Of a DNA stretch of 64,000 nt, positions 1 to 12,718 are shown in pieces. Positions within the stretch are counted from its first letter, which is position 1; every line of letters starts with the position of its first letter. The position numbers and the translations under genes were made by a program. The notes beneath the pieces are model-generated. The model did not search any database, was not told the origin of the DNA, and saw only the letters and a list, made by a program, of their open reading frames with translations. Location of the stretch: assembly GCF_932294415.1 (NCBI RefSeq), contig NC_065535.1, positions 86,077,862-86,141,861 of the forward strand, written 5' to 3'. Source of the stretch: Quercus robur. Lineage: Eukaryota > Streptophyta > Magnoliopsida > Fagales > Fagaceae.

Positions 1-470
1 ATTGTAAGGAATAATAATTAAAGTTCACTTAATAATAATAATTAGTAACTTTATTATAATATGAGACAATAGATGATTTCTAAGATTTAATTTTAGCAAC
101 ACTAATCTTCAATATGTTGAGAAATAGTATGCTCAATGAACTTATAATTTATCCTTTATTCTCTTGCTTTACTATGGATAAATTTTTGATAAAGGAATCA
201 CATATACTGCAAGATTCATCTTCTACTTAAGATTTATTAACTAAAAAAACTTGCATTGACTTGAATAATATTACTTCAAATTATAGTTGTGAAAGATCTT
301 ATCTTATTATCCTAATGATCAAGATGAAATAAGAAAATATTATTACAAAGAGGTCTTTGCCAACCTCTTTTACATGAATTTGAATGGCTCCCCTAAACAA
401 TATTCTTGAAGCCACCACTGTCACCAATTGTTAATATGTTTCAATTTATTTACAAATAATTTTTAATTAA

Positions 471-610
471 GGATCCGTTTGGTAATGTTGTTCTAATAAC
501 ATTATTGATATTTTTTGGAAATATATGTGGGTAAAAAAGTGTATGAAAATATATGTACTATTGTTTAGACACTAAAAACTATTATTTAAACAACAATAAC
601 AAATGGGCCC
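471..610. mobile_element. hAT-like MITE (about 140 bp)
   Basis: The ends form imperfect inverted repeats. The left end starts GGATCCGTTTGGTAATGTTG and the right end, read in reverse complement, starts GGGCCCATTTGTTATTGTTG. The GTTTGG-type terminus is typical of small non-autonomous hAT elements in plants. I could not define a clean 8 bp target duplication, so the superfamily call is tentative. Confidence 0.45.
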
Positions 611-2416
611 TAATTTCATGCATTGCATGAGTATGATACTTAAACCATTCCCTACATAATGCATGCATGGGTGAGCCTTTATTAAATAATTTGGTATGAA
701 TAAATCCAAAACACACACACAACACCAAATGGATTTGTATAGTAAGTCAATGAATCATAATTTGTGCATTACACTACAGCTCATAATTAAGAATTTATGA
801 ATCCTTTACCTCTATCCTTAGGACACACATTAACCATACCCAAACCAATCACTACCTAAGAGTGCAACCTAATAATAATTTTCAAAATAAACTAATGACG
901 TACACGCAACTCGTACCGGATATTGGTTAGTATTAAGAAAAAGAGACACACATACGACCTACATTAAATAATTTGTTCTCACCCAACTTATACCAATAGA
1001 CTGCTACAGAAAATACCCCCCTACTTTTTCTTTATAAAAAAACAAATGTAACAGCTAATAATTGATTATTTAATATTCCTTAACTTGTTATATATCTAAG
1101 TTAAATAATTAATATTTATTCCAACATTTAAACCTTAAATAATCTTTTTTTAGGAGATTAAACCTTAACAAATTTATATATGTGTGTGTATATATATATA
1201 GTTTAAGACCTTATGTGGAAAGCATGAGATTCTATCAAGTAGCACATTTTTTGCAAAGAGAATTGAAATATTCTTAAGTGCTACATCAGATTTAAGAACA
1301 AATTAAATATTAACCTTTTGTTTCATTTGAGTTGGCTACAACCAAGGAGGGAGGCTTGCATTTTATATTGAGTGATAGCGGCAATTATGATTTTGATGTT
1401 AAGGTTTGACATTGTAGACTTGTCGGTTTTGTAAAGGTTGTGATTGACTGTAAGTGTTAGGAATGCAGAGATGGAGCTATAGTTTGACCTTGGGGACAAT
1501 GGCTTAACCCTGATTTGGAAAAAAAAATTTATATATATAATAGAATTGAATTAAAATTTAGGCCCAAGAAAAATTAAACCTACCCCCTTTCCAAAATCTT
1601 GGCCCTTTAAACCAAAAAAAATACTCAAACAACACAGATTTGCCCCAAACTCAACCTTAAAATGACCCAAACAACAAAACTGTAATGAATTTATATCTTT
1701 AGAAAAGTAAAAAATTTAAAATTAATGTGTTATGCATATTGTTCAAATTCTTATATTCATCTTTACTTAGTAATTAACTAATTATAATTACTCGTTCTGT
1801 GGGATTCAATCATTGGTATTTTTTAGATTTGAAAGAATTTCTAGTTCCCTTTTCATATATGATTAAAATATAATGTATAAGAATTGATAATTTTATTTAT
1901 TAATACTAAATAGATGGTTATTTGGATTTTAATTTTTAATTTTTTTTTGGTTTAAACTTATGCCCCCCTAACTAGGAATCTTGGCTTTGTCCCTATTGGG
2001 ATGTGTATTTTGTTTAAAATTAATGAGAGAAAGACACATTTTATATCAACCTTTATTCTATAATATTCCTCCAAAAGTTTTTTTTTTTATTTCTCATTAA
2101 TTACTTGAACGGAATAATTATAATGGATATGTGTGTAATTTATAATTTCTTTTTATGATGAACTCATTACTAACAAAGTTTTATAACAATTATGTCATAA
2201 TATATTCTCCAAAATTATTTTATATAAAATATTAAAACATTATCTGTGCATTGTAAGGACAACTTACTAATTACTAGCAAAAGTATGCTTTAGGTATTGC
2301 TGATTTTGTAACTTAGATGGAGGAAAATCTAATTTTCATAAAATATGTGTCATCTCATGATGTATTTTCTCCTCTCTCCCCTTGTGTGTGTGTGTTAAAA
2401 TACTTAGTATTCTCAA

Positions 2417-2455
<39 letters not shown>

Positions 2456-2504
2456 TATTTTCTATATATAAAAAAATAAAAACCATTAACAATGCTTTTG
2501 GTTA

Positions 2505-2684
2505 GAGAAATGTTATGTCTACAATATTTTCACAACACTTTTACAAAAAATCATAGTTGGCAGGTTGTTACTCGTTTTAATTTGAATCTCATCACTAAAA
2601 TTTCTTTCTTGTTCACCGGTAACAAAAAGTAGCAACACACTACTTAGAATTTTTTATAAATTTATTATGAATCTAACATTTCTT
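2505..2684. mobile_element. MULE-type MITE, GAGAAATG family, copy 1
   Basis: A 180 bp element whose left end starts GAGAAATGTTATGTCTACAA. The right end in reverse complement starts AAGAAATGTTAG. It is flanked by a perfect 9 bp direct repeat, TTTTGGTTA, at 2496-2504 and 2685-2693. A 9 bp target duplication points to the Mutator superfamily. Related copies lie at 33121-33289 and about 52487-52671. Confidence 0.75.
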
Positions 2685-4420
2685 TTTTGGTTAATAGTTA
2701 AAGATATAGTAATACTTTCCATAATTTTATTTTTTGACAGTTATCTAATTTGTGCTTTAAAAAATTTGTGGTATGAAAATTCTAATAAGACAGAGGATGA
2801 TGATTGATGACACTCCCAAATCCCAATCTGATTAATCGTTGACATTTCTGTGTGTCCACCACCGATCCTTGAACCACGGATCTCTAGGCTAGCATGGGTG
2901 AGTCAAACACTCAATCCATATTAACCATTGACTTGTAGCATATACTGATAATACAATCGAAGTTCGAAACCCACACACAAAGTTAAAAGAATTTGTTGCC
3001 TGAATAGGATTAGGATAATGTCATTGACTTATTCATCCCTCCCCCCCAAAAGAAAGGCTTTATCCAAGTAGTAAATAAAAATAATCAAATGTGACTCATG
3101 AGAAATCCTAAATACAGCTAAAAAATATATTTATATAAATAATCACATCACTTTACTTAGCAAAAAATACCACATGGGAAAAACAGATTCAGTTGTGTCA
3201 AAATTCATTCATTATCTTCTCATAAAGATTCTCCAAAAAAAAAAATATATCTTCTCATAAAAATAGAAAAAAAAAATACATTCATTATCTCCTTTTTTTA
3301 CCTCATCTAATTATCTTCTCTAAAAAAAAAATATCTTCCAATTTAAATGACAAACGTATGCTGTAAGTGAGGAGATAGAGCCAGCTTTTTTAGCTATTGA
3401 TAGAGCCAACTATTGGACTATTATGTGCCACTAATTATATAAGATAGCAATACATAAAACTTTACAATTTTTATCACAACTCTCTTAGGTAACAGATTGT
3501 AATTAGTTATATGTTACTTTCATATGGACTTACTACTTTTTTTATCACTTATAATCTGCCATATGGATAGTCATAGCCAAAGTTGTGATATATAATGTAT
3601 GTTTAACATGATTAATTTTATCAATTTATTTTACTATTCAGTTTATTTTTAGTACTATTTATGAGTCTCACTGCACTTTAGGTCTCACTATACAATTTCA
3701 GTTAACTTTTACCTTTATTTACAATACTTTCAATAAAAAAATTTCAGTTTCAATAAAATAAACAGATCCAAACAAACCCATAATATAGTCTTAAAATTTT
3801 TGCTAATTATATACCCCTCGTGGTGATTGCTGTCAATGGGATGTGGCGTTTCGGAATTTCCAGATGGCTCACTTTTTGAAAAAGTTCGGTCAAAAAACAA
3901 AACAAAGTAAAGTGGTGTGTCATTTTCCATATTTGTCGAAGTTTCCAAAAGTTAAAAGTGAAACCCATGTAAATCTAACCAAAAATACTATGTAAAGGGA
4001 TGTCCATCTGTATATTGGATGCCTACTGTTTGTTTTATCCTGCAAGGATGCGAATTTATTTGCATAATAGATATTAGTGAATATTCTCGATTTAAGAAAG
4101 GGAAATCCCTTTTTCTTTTCTTTTTTTGATAATCAAGCAATTATTATTGCAGCACAACAAACATCCCACCGTGCCTAATATTAGTGGCAATTTGAGAGAT
4201 TTTACACTCCTAAATTCCTAATACTAATGCTCTGAGGGGTGAAATACAACAAAATTATAATCCTGTACATGTCCAAACTCCAAAAAGAACCAAAGCAAAG
4301 AGAAATAAGTTTAGGTTGAGAATATTTAATTACTAGCTGTTTCTTACCAAATTTTCATTTTACTATAATAAATCTCATTTTACCTTCTTAGACAAAGAAA
4401 ATGATCGAACTTGTGTATGA

Positions 4421-4422
4421 TA

Positions 4423-4445
<23 letters not shown>
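4421..4445. repeat. TA dinucleotide microsatellite
   Basis: About twelve uninterrupted TA units followed by a T-run. Confidence 0.95.
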
Positions 4446-4457
<12 letters not shown>

Positions 4458-4560
4458 ATATGTTTACACCCAACCACCCAATTCAGCTTCTTTTTTTTTT
4501 TTTACCGGAAAGTATGACCTTTTTGCAATTTAAAAAACGTACAATGAATTAAATAAAAGA

Positions 4561-4952
4561 AGGTAAATTATACAAATCTCTCTTGAAATTTGAGATAATG
4601 AAACTTCAGCCCAAAGCTTAAGGAATATGACCTTCCTCCCTTGAAGTTTGAGGAAATCAACAAATTAGCTTTTTCCTTAATAACAGTAACATAATATTCT
4701 AAAATTTGAAAATATTTCATTGACCAAACTTTAACCATAGTTAGTTTTTTTTTTTTTTTGGGTTAAATATTGTTACTTGTCACCAAACCATGGTTAAGGT
4801 TTAATCAATGGAATCTTTTTAAAATTTAAATTTTCTTATTATTATTAATGGAAGGACTAATATGATAATTTCCTCGAATCTCGAGAAAATTATATCCCTT
4901 TAGAATGAAGTATTATTTCCTAAAATTTCAAGAGAGATTTGTGTAATTTACC
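4561..4952. mobile_element. MULE-type MITE (392 bp)
   Basis: Long imperfect terminal inverted repeats. The left end reads GGTAAATTATACAAATCTCT and the right end in reverse complement reads GGTAAATTACACAAATCTCT, with similarity continuing for roughly 45 bp. A perfect 9 bp direct repeat, AATAAAAGA, flanks it at 4552-4560 and 4953-4961. There is no coding capacity. Confidence 0.8.
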
Positions 4953-6272
4953 AATAAAAGATAATGAATAATATAAATTTATATACTTCTCTCAAGAGTT
5001 GTCCCTAACCTCCCAAAAAAATGACAATTCTCTCTGTCCCGTCCATGAAGGGAACACACCCATCTTTCCCTTTCTCCCTCGTAAGATTCAAATAAGAGAG
5101 AATAAGGAGGAAAGAGAGACACACATTAAGACAATATGAAGAAGGACGAGAGAGAAGATTATTGAGGTATGTAAAAAAAAAATTCCTAAATGTGATCTTA
5201 AATCAAATTGCATTTATTTGATCATTTAACCAACAAAGATTACATGTTTATAGCATCCATTGACTTACTTTTTTTTCTTTTGTTTTTTTATATGAGATAA
5301 AATTCTACTTTAGCCTAATCTAAGTGCATGTGCGTGAAACTCTTTCTTGGAAACTTAAACCTCGGCTCTTATCTCACCCACCTCACAAGAACTTCTATTT
5401 GTGAAATGACCATATTTTGTTGATACATAATTAGAGTAAGGGTTTGAATTCTAAATGTCTCAAATGGAAACACCAAAAAGTGCCAATTGAGTTTTAAAAC
5501 CCTTTGCAACTTACTTATTTATATTGAATATTATAATAATTTAGAAACTTTCACTCAAAAAATATATTTTAATTAAAATTAATAACTTATTATAGAGAAC
5601 TAAAATTGATCATTTAAAAAAAATTAATGAAATTCAAGGTCCAAAGATTAACAAGCTCAGTTAAGTTCTATAATAAATCATACGGAATTTATATTAGGCT
5701 GTTCCTTTAAGAAAAGCATAATTTTATATGCATTCTTAAAAAATATTGCGGTTGATTAAATTTTTTTTTTTTTAAGACACCTCTTGCGCTAGAACTAATA
5801 GTAATATTATTGAGCAAAATTATTAACAGTAAAAGCATATCGAAGTTACCATGGAAAATCTTCCTATAAATCTTGAGTTACAATTAAAAATATTGGTCGA
5901 ATTTTTATTTTAATAATTTGCACCCACCACTAGGAGAAATTCCTGACTCGAGTTATTTACAACTTGAGTTGGCCAAGAAACTAAAATTTCCATTCTCAAT
6001 TAGTGTGCATAATTGATATTTGTTATATGACATTGAAATTAGTATATTAACTTGTTTTTTTGCCTTGGTGAGGAACTTGATATTTATTAACGAAATTAAA
6101 ACTTCATCTGAAAATATATTAATAGAACTTATCTTGTAATAATGGTTTGCAACTTGTTGGTTCATTTTAAGAAAAGTATTGTCCTTATCCATTAAAAATA
6201 AAAAATAAAAAACTTATCCATACATATATATGTTCTTACAAAATTATCATTCGTTTGCATGTTTGCCATCTC

Positions 6273-6530
6273 CTCTAAATTTCCTAAGGTACTCTATCAA
6301 TAGATTTCCTTAAATCCTAACCATTCTTTTATGATTTAAAAGTCTAGATTTTGCCATATTAGGATTCCACTAACAATACTTTTAAAATAATATAATGTTA
6401 TTGCAAACAAAACAATTAAAATTATTGTTAGGAGAATGCTAACATTGCAAAATCTAGACCCTTGAATCATTAAAGAATTGTTAAAATTTAAGGAAATCTA
6501 TTTAGTAAAGTACCCTAGAAAATCTAGAGA
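6273..6530. mobile_element. MITE private to unit 1, upstream of STP7-like copy 1
   Basis: An inverted-repeat element of about 258 bp. The left arm contains GTACTCTATCAATAGATTTC and the right arm in reverse complement contains GTACTTTACTAAATAGATTT, with arms of about 45 bp. The corresponding site in unit 2 (about 24751) runs straight from GTTTGCCATC into the shared sequence, so the element is an insertion specific to unit 1. It ends about 0.8 kb upstream of the transporter ATG. The exact target duplication is not clear. Confidence 0.7.
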
Positions 6531-7345
6531 ATCTGAATCCATTTTTCTCACCCAAGTTAAAGCACTTGCCAATATTCTTTTTTTTTTTTTTTTTTTTTTA
6601 GAGAGATGCCAAGATTCATTTATTGTAGACTAAATGACATTTTCTCCCTCATAATGACATTCCATATGGGGTATGAGTTCCTTTATCAAATAAATAAAAA
6701 TGTTTCAACTTTCAGGTACTATCTTCAAGGGGGTGTGAATCATATTGGTATACTTTAGCAATATCCACCCAAATGTTATCTATGCTAAACCAAGTTTAAT
6801 GCTAAAAGTTTTTTTCCTTTTTTTTTTTTTTTTTTTTTTTGTAGTTGCTATATATTAATTGGAAAATTCTTAATTACTTTCAAAGCACGAAAAAATGGTA
6901 CTCATTTTTCTTACATCCATGATAAACCCTACCATGAATTTAATAAATAAATCTCATCATGAATATAAGAGAAGAGAGTACTACCTAAATATTACTCATA
7001 TTAATTTATGTATACTTCCTAACATGTTTTTTTTTTTAATATGGTGTACTTACTTAATAATCTAATAATAATACCTTTCTTTTTAAGCACTAAATAGTTT
7101 AATACTTTTCTCCTCCTTTAGGCATTGGAAAAGAGGCACTTAACATGGTCCTTTTATTGACAGGGTTTCAGTAGGGGGGTTGTTTGTGTCTAACCCAACT
7201 GCAAGCTCCTTTATTGTAAGAACTGAAGCAGAGTTTGGCAAATACTTATTCTCGAAGAGAGTGAAGGGTTGGTTTGTGTTAAGTTATCTCTTACCTATAA
7301 TATTTTGTGAGGTCTGAAACTGAGAGGAAGAGAAGGTCTTCTAAG

Positions 7346-10300
7346 ATGGCAGGTGGATCTTTTGGCCCGGCCGGTGTGGCCAAAGAGAGAGCACAACAGT
7401 ACAAAGGCAGACTCACCTCTTATGTGATCATTGCCTGCACTGTTGCTGCTGTTGGTGGCTCAATTTTTGGCTATGATATTGGAATTTCAGGTACTTCACT
7501 TTCATGAATCCGAATCTTCACTTGTTTATTATTATAGTTCTGGCTTTTTCGATGATTACTGTGGTGGAGAATCTACCAAATATAATAATAGTAACAACTT
7601 CTTGGGTATCTGAAAATGATGAGCTAAAAAGTGCACAGTGAAAAGTTCAGATGTCACACGGACTTTGCATGTGTGCATATATGGACAGAACAGAATCAGA
7701 ATTGCCAAGAGGAAGTGAAATTCTGTTTGGTACCATACAAGTAGGAGTTAGACCTTTTCTATGACTATGATGAAATTATGAAACAAAGTGCAAATAAATT
7801 AGTAGTCTTTCCAATTCATACCTGAAATCTCTTCTAATGCATCAGCCAACATAAAGGCTCTGACATCTTCAAGAAATACTGAATCCTATAGTTAATTATC
7901 TCAACACACCAGTGGTCTTCCAATTTTCCTTCCTCTGTATTTTTATTATTATTATTATTTGTCCATTGAAAATTTGGAACCCAAGTAAATTCAGTAAACC
8001 AGTGAAAAATTTCTTAAGCCTCTACTTCATCCATTATTTGGTGCTACGAGGAAAATTATATCATAAAATTGTCGCAGAAAAAGGGGAAGTCTTCATGTTG
8101 CTTCTTTTTCAGAAAATCAATGAACTAACTATCCAAATCTTAATCTTCTGATCAATTTGAGACAAGAAAAAAATAATCTTGGAATCTAATTCTATACTTT
8201 GCCTAATAGTATAGATCACAGCCATGGTTTATCTCTAACTGAATTTAGTGATGAGTGCTCTCTTTTTTAATATAAAATTGAACAGATTTTACCAAAAAAA
8301 AAAAAAACACACAACCAACATAAAGTGCAGGATGCTATGAAAGAAAGAGGTATTTGGTATACAAAACATCAAATTTTGAAAGTAATTTATTTCATAAGTG
8401 TGGAAATCTGCTGTGACACGGTGAAAATTGATAAATTAACATTCCTCCGATGATGCACTTGTGCTTGTCATGCATACATGTCTGAGGCATAGAGAGAGCA
8501 TTCTTGGTTTTACCAGTTACTAAATGCTGCTTTTTGATTAATAGGAGGAGTGACATCCATGGATACATTTCTTGAAAAATTCTTCCCTACTGTTTTTGTA
8601 AAGAAGTCGCAAGCACATGAAAGCAATTATTGCAAGTATGATAACCAAGGGCTTGCAGCATTTACATCTTCTTTATACCTTGCCGGTTTGGTTGCTTCTC
8701 TGATGGCTTCTCCTGTTACAAGAAAGTTTGGACGCCGAACAAGTATAATCTGTGGTGGGCTAAGTTTTCTTACTGGGGCAACACTAAATGCTGCTGCCAT
8801 GAATATGGCAATGCTTCTTTTGGGTCGGATTATGCTTGGTGTTGGCATTGGATTTGGAAATCAGGTATATCCCATTTCACGTACCTTTTCAAGTGTTAGA
8901 TAAATCAGGATATGATCAATTATATTTTTTCTATATTTAAGAACACATGACTTAATCTTCCTTCTTGTTTGTTTTAAAGGCAGTTCCACTATATTTATCA
9001 GAGATAGCGCCAACACATCTTCGAGGTGGTCTTAACATGATGTTTCAGGTAGCAACTACATTTGGCATCTTTATAGCAAACATGATCAACTTTGGAACAC
9101 AAAAGCTTAATTGGGGATGGAGGCTCTCTCTGGGATTGGCTGCTGCTCCAGCTTTGTTAATGACAGTGGGAGGAATACTTCTCCCTGAGACACCTAACAG
9201 CTTAATTGAGCAAGGAAAAAAAGAGAAAGGGAGAGAAATCCTTGAAAAGCTCAGAGGAACCAAAAATGTTGATGCAGAGTTTGAAGACATGATCGAAGCA
9301 AGTGAGCTTTCAAACTTAATAAAGAATCCCTTTCGAAACATCCTTGAGAAGAGGAACAGACCAGAATTAGTAATGGCAATCTGCATGCCAATGTTCCAGA
9401 TACTCACAGGCATAAATTCAATTCTCTTCTATGCTCCTGTACTGTTTCAAAGTATGGGGTTTGGTGGCAATGCTTCTCTCTACTCCTCAGCTTTGACTGG
9501 AGCAGTTCTTGCTTCATCTACATTCATTTCTATTGCAACAGTTGATAAATTGGGTCGAAGGGCTTTACTTATAAGTGGCGGGATTCAAATGATTACATGC
9601 CAGGTAAAAACTTCAACACTAAATCAGGTTGTGACATAATAATACTTCCAGGAGAAGTAAAATCAAAACTAATACCATAGATTCTAAGCGCAATCATATT
9701 TATGTTACTTCACTGAACACGGAATTTGCAACATTCCCCTAAAGTTTGTAATATGCTTTAATTCAGCAGCTCTAGTGAGAGAAGCAAAAGCCCTTTCTTA
9801 ACACCAAAAAAGATCTTGTTTTCCTGGAAATACACTATAACTTAATGAAATAATGACACCAATTCACAAATTATCCAAAAAGTAATACCATAGTTGATGT
9901 CTGGGTTCTGGAGTTCCTTGATTCTATCAAATTAATCATTCTTTGTGTATCTGAAACAGGTTATAGTTGCTATAATCTTGGGGGTAAAGTTTGGCAACCA
10001 GCAAGAACTATCAAAAGGTTTCTCAATTTTGGTGGTGATCATGATTTGCCTCTTTGTTCTAGCTTTTGGATGGTCATGGGGTCCCCTTGGCTGGACAGTG
10101 CCAAGTGAGATATTCCCGTTAGAAATTCGATCAGCTGGACAAAGCATTACAGTAGCTGTTAACCTTCTATTCACGTTCATAATAGCCCAGGCTTTCCTTG
10201 CCCTTCTTTGTGCATTCAAGTTTGGAATCTTCCTCTTCTTCGCTGGCTGGATTACCATCATGACCATTTTTGTTTCTTTCTTCCTACCAGAAACGAAGGG

Positions 10301-10427
10301 AGTTCCCATTGAAGAGATGATATTCATATGGAAGAAGCACTGGTTCTGGAAGAAGTTAGTGCCTACCAAAGGGGAAAGCGAAATAAGTAATTCAGTGGAG
10401 CTAGATGAGAACGTTACAGAGCCATAA
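7346..10427 (+). CDS. STP7: STP7-like monosaccharide/H+ symporter, copy 1 (four exons, 518 aa)
   Basis: Exons 7346-7490, 8545-8864, 8980-9603 and 9960-10427, all with GT-AG introns, join to 519 codons including the stop. The product is a plasma-membrane sugar transporter of the major facilitator superfamily. The N-terminus MAGGSFGPAGVAKERAQQY is the STP7 type. The proton-coupling Asp is D44 in FGYD, the RKFGRR loop is at 108-113, PETPNSL at about 224-230 and PETKG at about 473-477. Cys78 and Cys447 sit where STPs form the lid disulfide. The sugar-binding motif reads FQILTGIN (about 295-302) where hexose STPs have FQQLTGIN. Arabidopsis STP7 is known to prefer L-arabinose and D-xylose, so pentose uptake from wall turnover is a reasonable inference. 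A TATA-like CTATAATATT lies about 45 bp before the ATG, with the promoter otherwise undefined. Copy 2 lies about 18.1 kb downstream. Confidence 0.95.
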
Positions 10428-10668
10428 GCTGAATGGATATAAGCAGCTGGGATATACAAGTGCGTGTAGTGCCTCAGCCAGATTGGGGGTGTTAATTGGC
10501 AAAAGTATTTGAACCTAATTATCCAAAAAAATGAAACAAGGCAATGCCTACAAAGGCTCTCGCGAGCATGCTGTAATTGATGTAACTCTGTAATTTATGA
10601 CAAAAGTTTGACTTGTTACAGGCTAAGGTCACTTTTTTTTAAAACCAGTGAATCATCGTTGGAACTGT

Positions 10669-10935
10669 ATGTTCAACTATAGGAAGGTGTTATCTCAGCC
10701 CCCACAAGACCATAAATTGATGACTTTACTCAAGCTGAGGCCATAACCTCATGTTCAACCATAGGAAGGTGTTATCTCAGCCCCCACAAGGCCATAAAGG
10801 CATATAATATAAATTGATGACTTTGCTCAAGCTGAGGCTATAACCGCATGTTCAACTATAGGAAGGTGTTTTGACCCAAAAAAAAACTATAGGAAGGTGT
10901 TATCTCAGGCCCCATAAGGCCGAAAATTGATGGGT
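10669..10935. repeat. three tandem repeats of about 82-98 bp behind STP7-like copy 1
   Basis: Three imperfect copies each begin with TGTTCAACTATAGGAAGGTG or a close variant, starting near 10670, 10751 and 10849. Most carry the words TTATCTCAGCCCCCACAAG and TCAAGCTGAGG. Unit 2 has only a short related trace near 28785 (GATGTTCAACTATAAGAC). The array is therefore either expanded in unit 1 or deleted from unit 2. Confidence 0.75.
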
Positions 10936-11080
10936 CATTACACATCACTGGGTCTTGACTTATTCTATAAATTAGGTTGCATACATTTTTGCAAAGCCCA
11001 GGCCGGCTTCAGCATATAGGCATGCCCCAAATAAAGAAAAGCCTCCTCTTGTAACTAATACTACTATAATATAATATATT

Positions 11081-11689
11081 GGCAAAAATGGCCCATTACC
11101 ATCAATTTTGGAAATAATTTGCCCAGAAACACTGTTTCTGAACTATATAGCAATGTACCACTTTTTCTGGTACTCGAGCTTGGTGAGCTCGAGTACCATG
11201 TTTTTTTAATCCACTGTCGCCCCATACTCAAGGAGCCCTATAGTGGCGTTTTTAACCCCTATAGTGGCGTTTTCGGGCCCTATAGTGATGTTTTCGGGCC
11301 CTATAGCGGCGTTTTCAGGCCCTATAGCGGCGTTTTCCTGCAAAAAAATTTTATAAGTTCCCATAACAGGTTCAAGGGGCCCTATAGTGGCGTTTTTAAG
11401 CCCTATAGTGACGTTTTTAGGCCCTATAGCGGCGTTTTCTTGCAAAAAAAATTTTATAAGTCCCCATAACAGGTTCAAGGGGCCCTATAGTGGCGTTTTT
11501 AAGCCCTATAGTGACGTTTGCGGGCCCTATAGCGGCGTTTTTTTTTAGAAGATGTTTGACCAATGAAAAGATGGTACTCAAGCTCACCAAGCTCGAGTAC
11601 CAGAAAAAGTGGCACATTGCTATATAGTTCAGAAACAGTGTTTCTGGGCAAATTATTTCCAAAATTGATGGTAATGGGCCATTTTTGCC
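11081..11689. mobile_element. Mutator-type MITE (609 bp) filled with nested tandem repeats
   Basis: Terminal inverted repeats of about 118 bp start GGCAAAAATGGCCCATTACC at both ends with very few mismatches. A perfect 9 bp target duplication TAATATATT occupies 11072-11080 and 11690-11698. The core (about 11218-11545) is built of units of about 21 bp around CCCTATAGTGGCGTTTT, arranged in a higher-order repeat of about 115 bp that also contains TTTTATAAG and CCCATAACAGGTTCAAGG. Unit 2 at about 32205-32225 keeps the uninterrupted target. There is no transposase. The open frame over the repeats (7-residue period around PYSGVF) is a by-product of the period being divisible by three. Confidence 0.9.
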
Positions 11690-11866
11690 TAATATATTTA
11701 TGTGTATATTTTAATTAAGGCCCCTTTGCCCAAGAAAAAATAATAATAGGGCCCTTTTTGTTCGCTAAAAGAATGCATTGTATTTTTTTTTTTTAAATCC
11801 TACATTTACTATCGGTCATTTTGAAATTTGAAATTTATCTACAATCAACTTACGCGCCTACAAAAC

Positions 11867-12712
11867 TCCCAAAATTGTTTTCTTAATGGAAACAAAACTT
11901 GAGAAAACTTCAATGGAGAGAATTGGTCATAGGATGCAATTTCATAAAATTTTTTGGTTCCACGGGTTAACAGAGGAGGTGGTTTAGCTTTGTTGTGGAG
12001 AGATGATATCTCTTTGGATGTCCAAACATATTCTGATCGGCATATTGATTCTTTCATAAACCATGGAGTTGATGACGCCTGGCAGTTTACAGGTTTCTAC
12101 GGAGACCCTGACACCGCCAACCAGGAAGACTCCTGGTCCTTGCTTAGAGTTTTGAGTCAAAGAAGTAATTACCCATGGGTGGTTCTGGGGGACTTTAGTG
12201 AAATATTGTTGGCAGAGGAGAAACAAGGAGGATTGGACCGATCTGAACAACAGATGCAAAACTTTAGAGATGCTTTGGATTTCTGTAGACTGAAGGACTT
12301 GGGGTTTCATGGCTTTCCCTTCACATAGTGTAATAGGAGACCGGGTAATCAGAATGTTTGGATTCGGCTTTACAGGGGGGTTGCTACTGTTGATTGGATT
12401 CTTCGTTTTCCCACTATCAGAGCCCACCATTTGGATTGTTTTCATTCAGATCACAAACCCATCTTTCTAGGTTTGGATTCTGATTTGAATCGTTTCTATA
12501 GGAAGGGGCGTCCCTTTCAATTTGAAGCCATGTGGCTTAAGGATAGTTCCTGTGAGGGTATTATTCAAAATTCATGGAAGAAGATTGAGGGTCGGCCTTG
12601 GTGGGGAATTTTAACCGGAACATTATTTTGTGTCAGGAAGGGCTTAAGGTGTGGAACCATAACACTTTTGGGCATGCTAAGAACACTTTGCAGCGCGGCC
12701 TCAAAGAGTTGA
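11867..12712 (+). pseudogene. LINE endonuclease fragment
   Basis: An APE-type endonuclease fragment. Visible motifs are FLMETKL near the start, GLALLWRDDI, FTGFYGDP, WVVLGDFSEIL and the catalytic SDHKPIFL at about 12449-12472. A TAG at 12326-12328 interrupts the frame where the family normally has Trp in FTWCN. The frame then shifts near 12610, so sequence up to 12712 is out of register with the following reverse transcriptase. The N-terminal third of the domain is absent because the element is truncated at its 5' end. It cannot encode an active enzyme. Confidence 0.85.
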
Positions 12713-12718
12713 AACATG

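Larger units (their letters stand above)
1..5693. other. gene-free AT-rich flank left of the tandem duplication
   Basis: No convincing coding region is visible. The open frames here are short, A/T-driven or lysine-rich by way of the A-run at 2419-2453. The stretch holds at least three MITE-like insertions (listed separately), A/T homopolymers and a TA microsatellite. The right edge is set by the point where similarity to the second duplicated unit begins. Confidence 0.7.

Noticed and set aside
2317-2505. Small open frame with a long lysine run
   Set aside because: Produced by an A-run. No start context, homology or splice support.
7912-8151. Open frame in intron 1 of STP7-like copy 1 with a counterpart at 26008-26253
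   Set aside because: Both lie in the same intron of the duplicated gene. Similarity reflects the duplication, and the composition is AT-rich without protein features.
11119-11469. Repetitive open frame with PYSGVF units
   Set aside because: The frame follows from a 21 bp tandem repeat inside a MITE, and the opposite strand is equally open. Not a gene.
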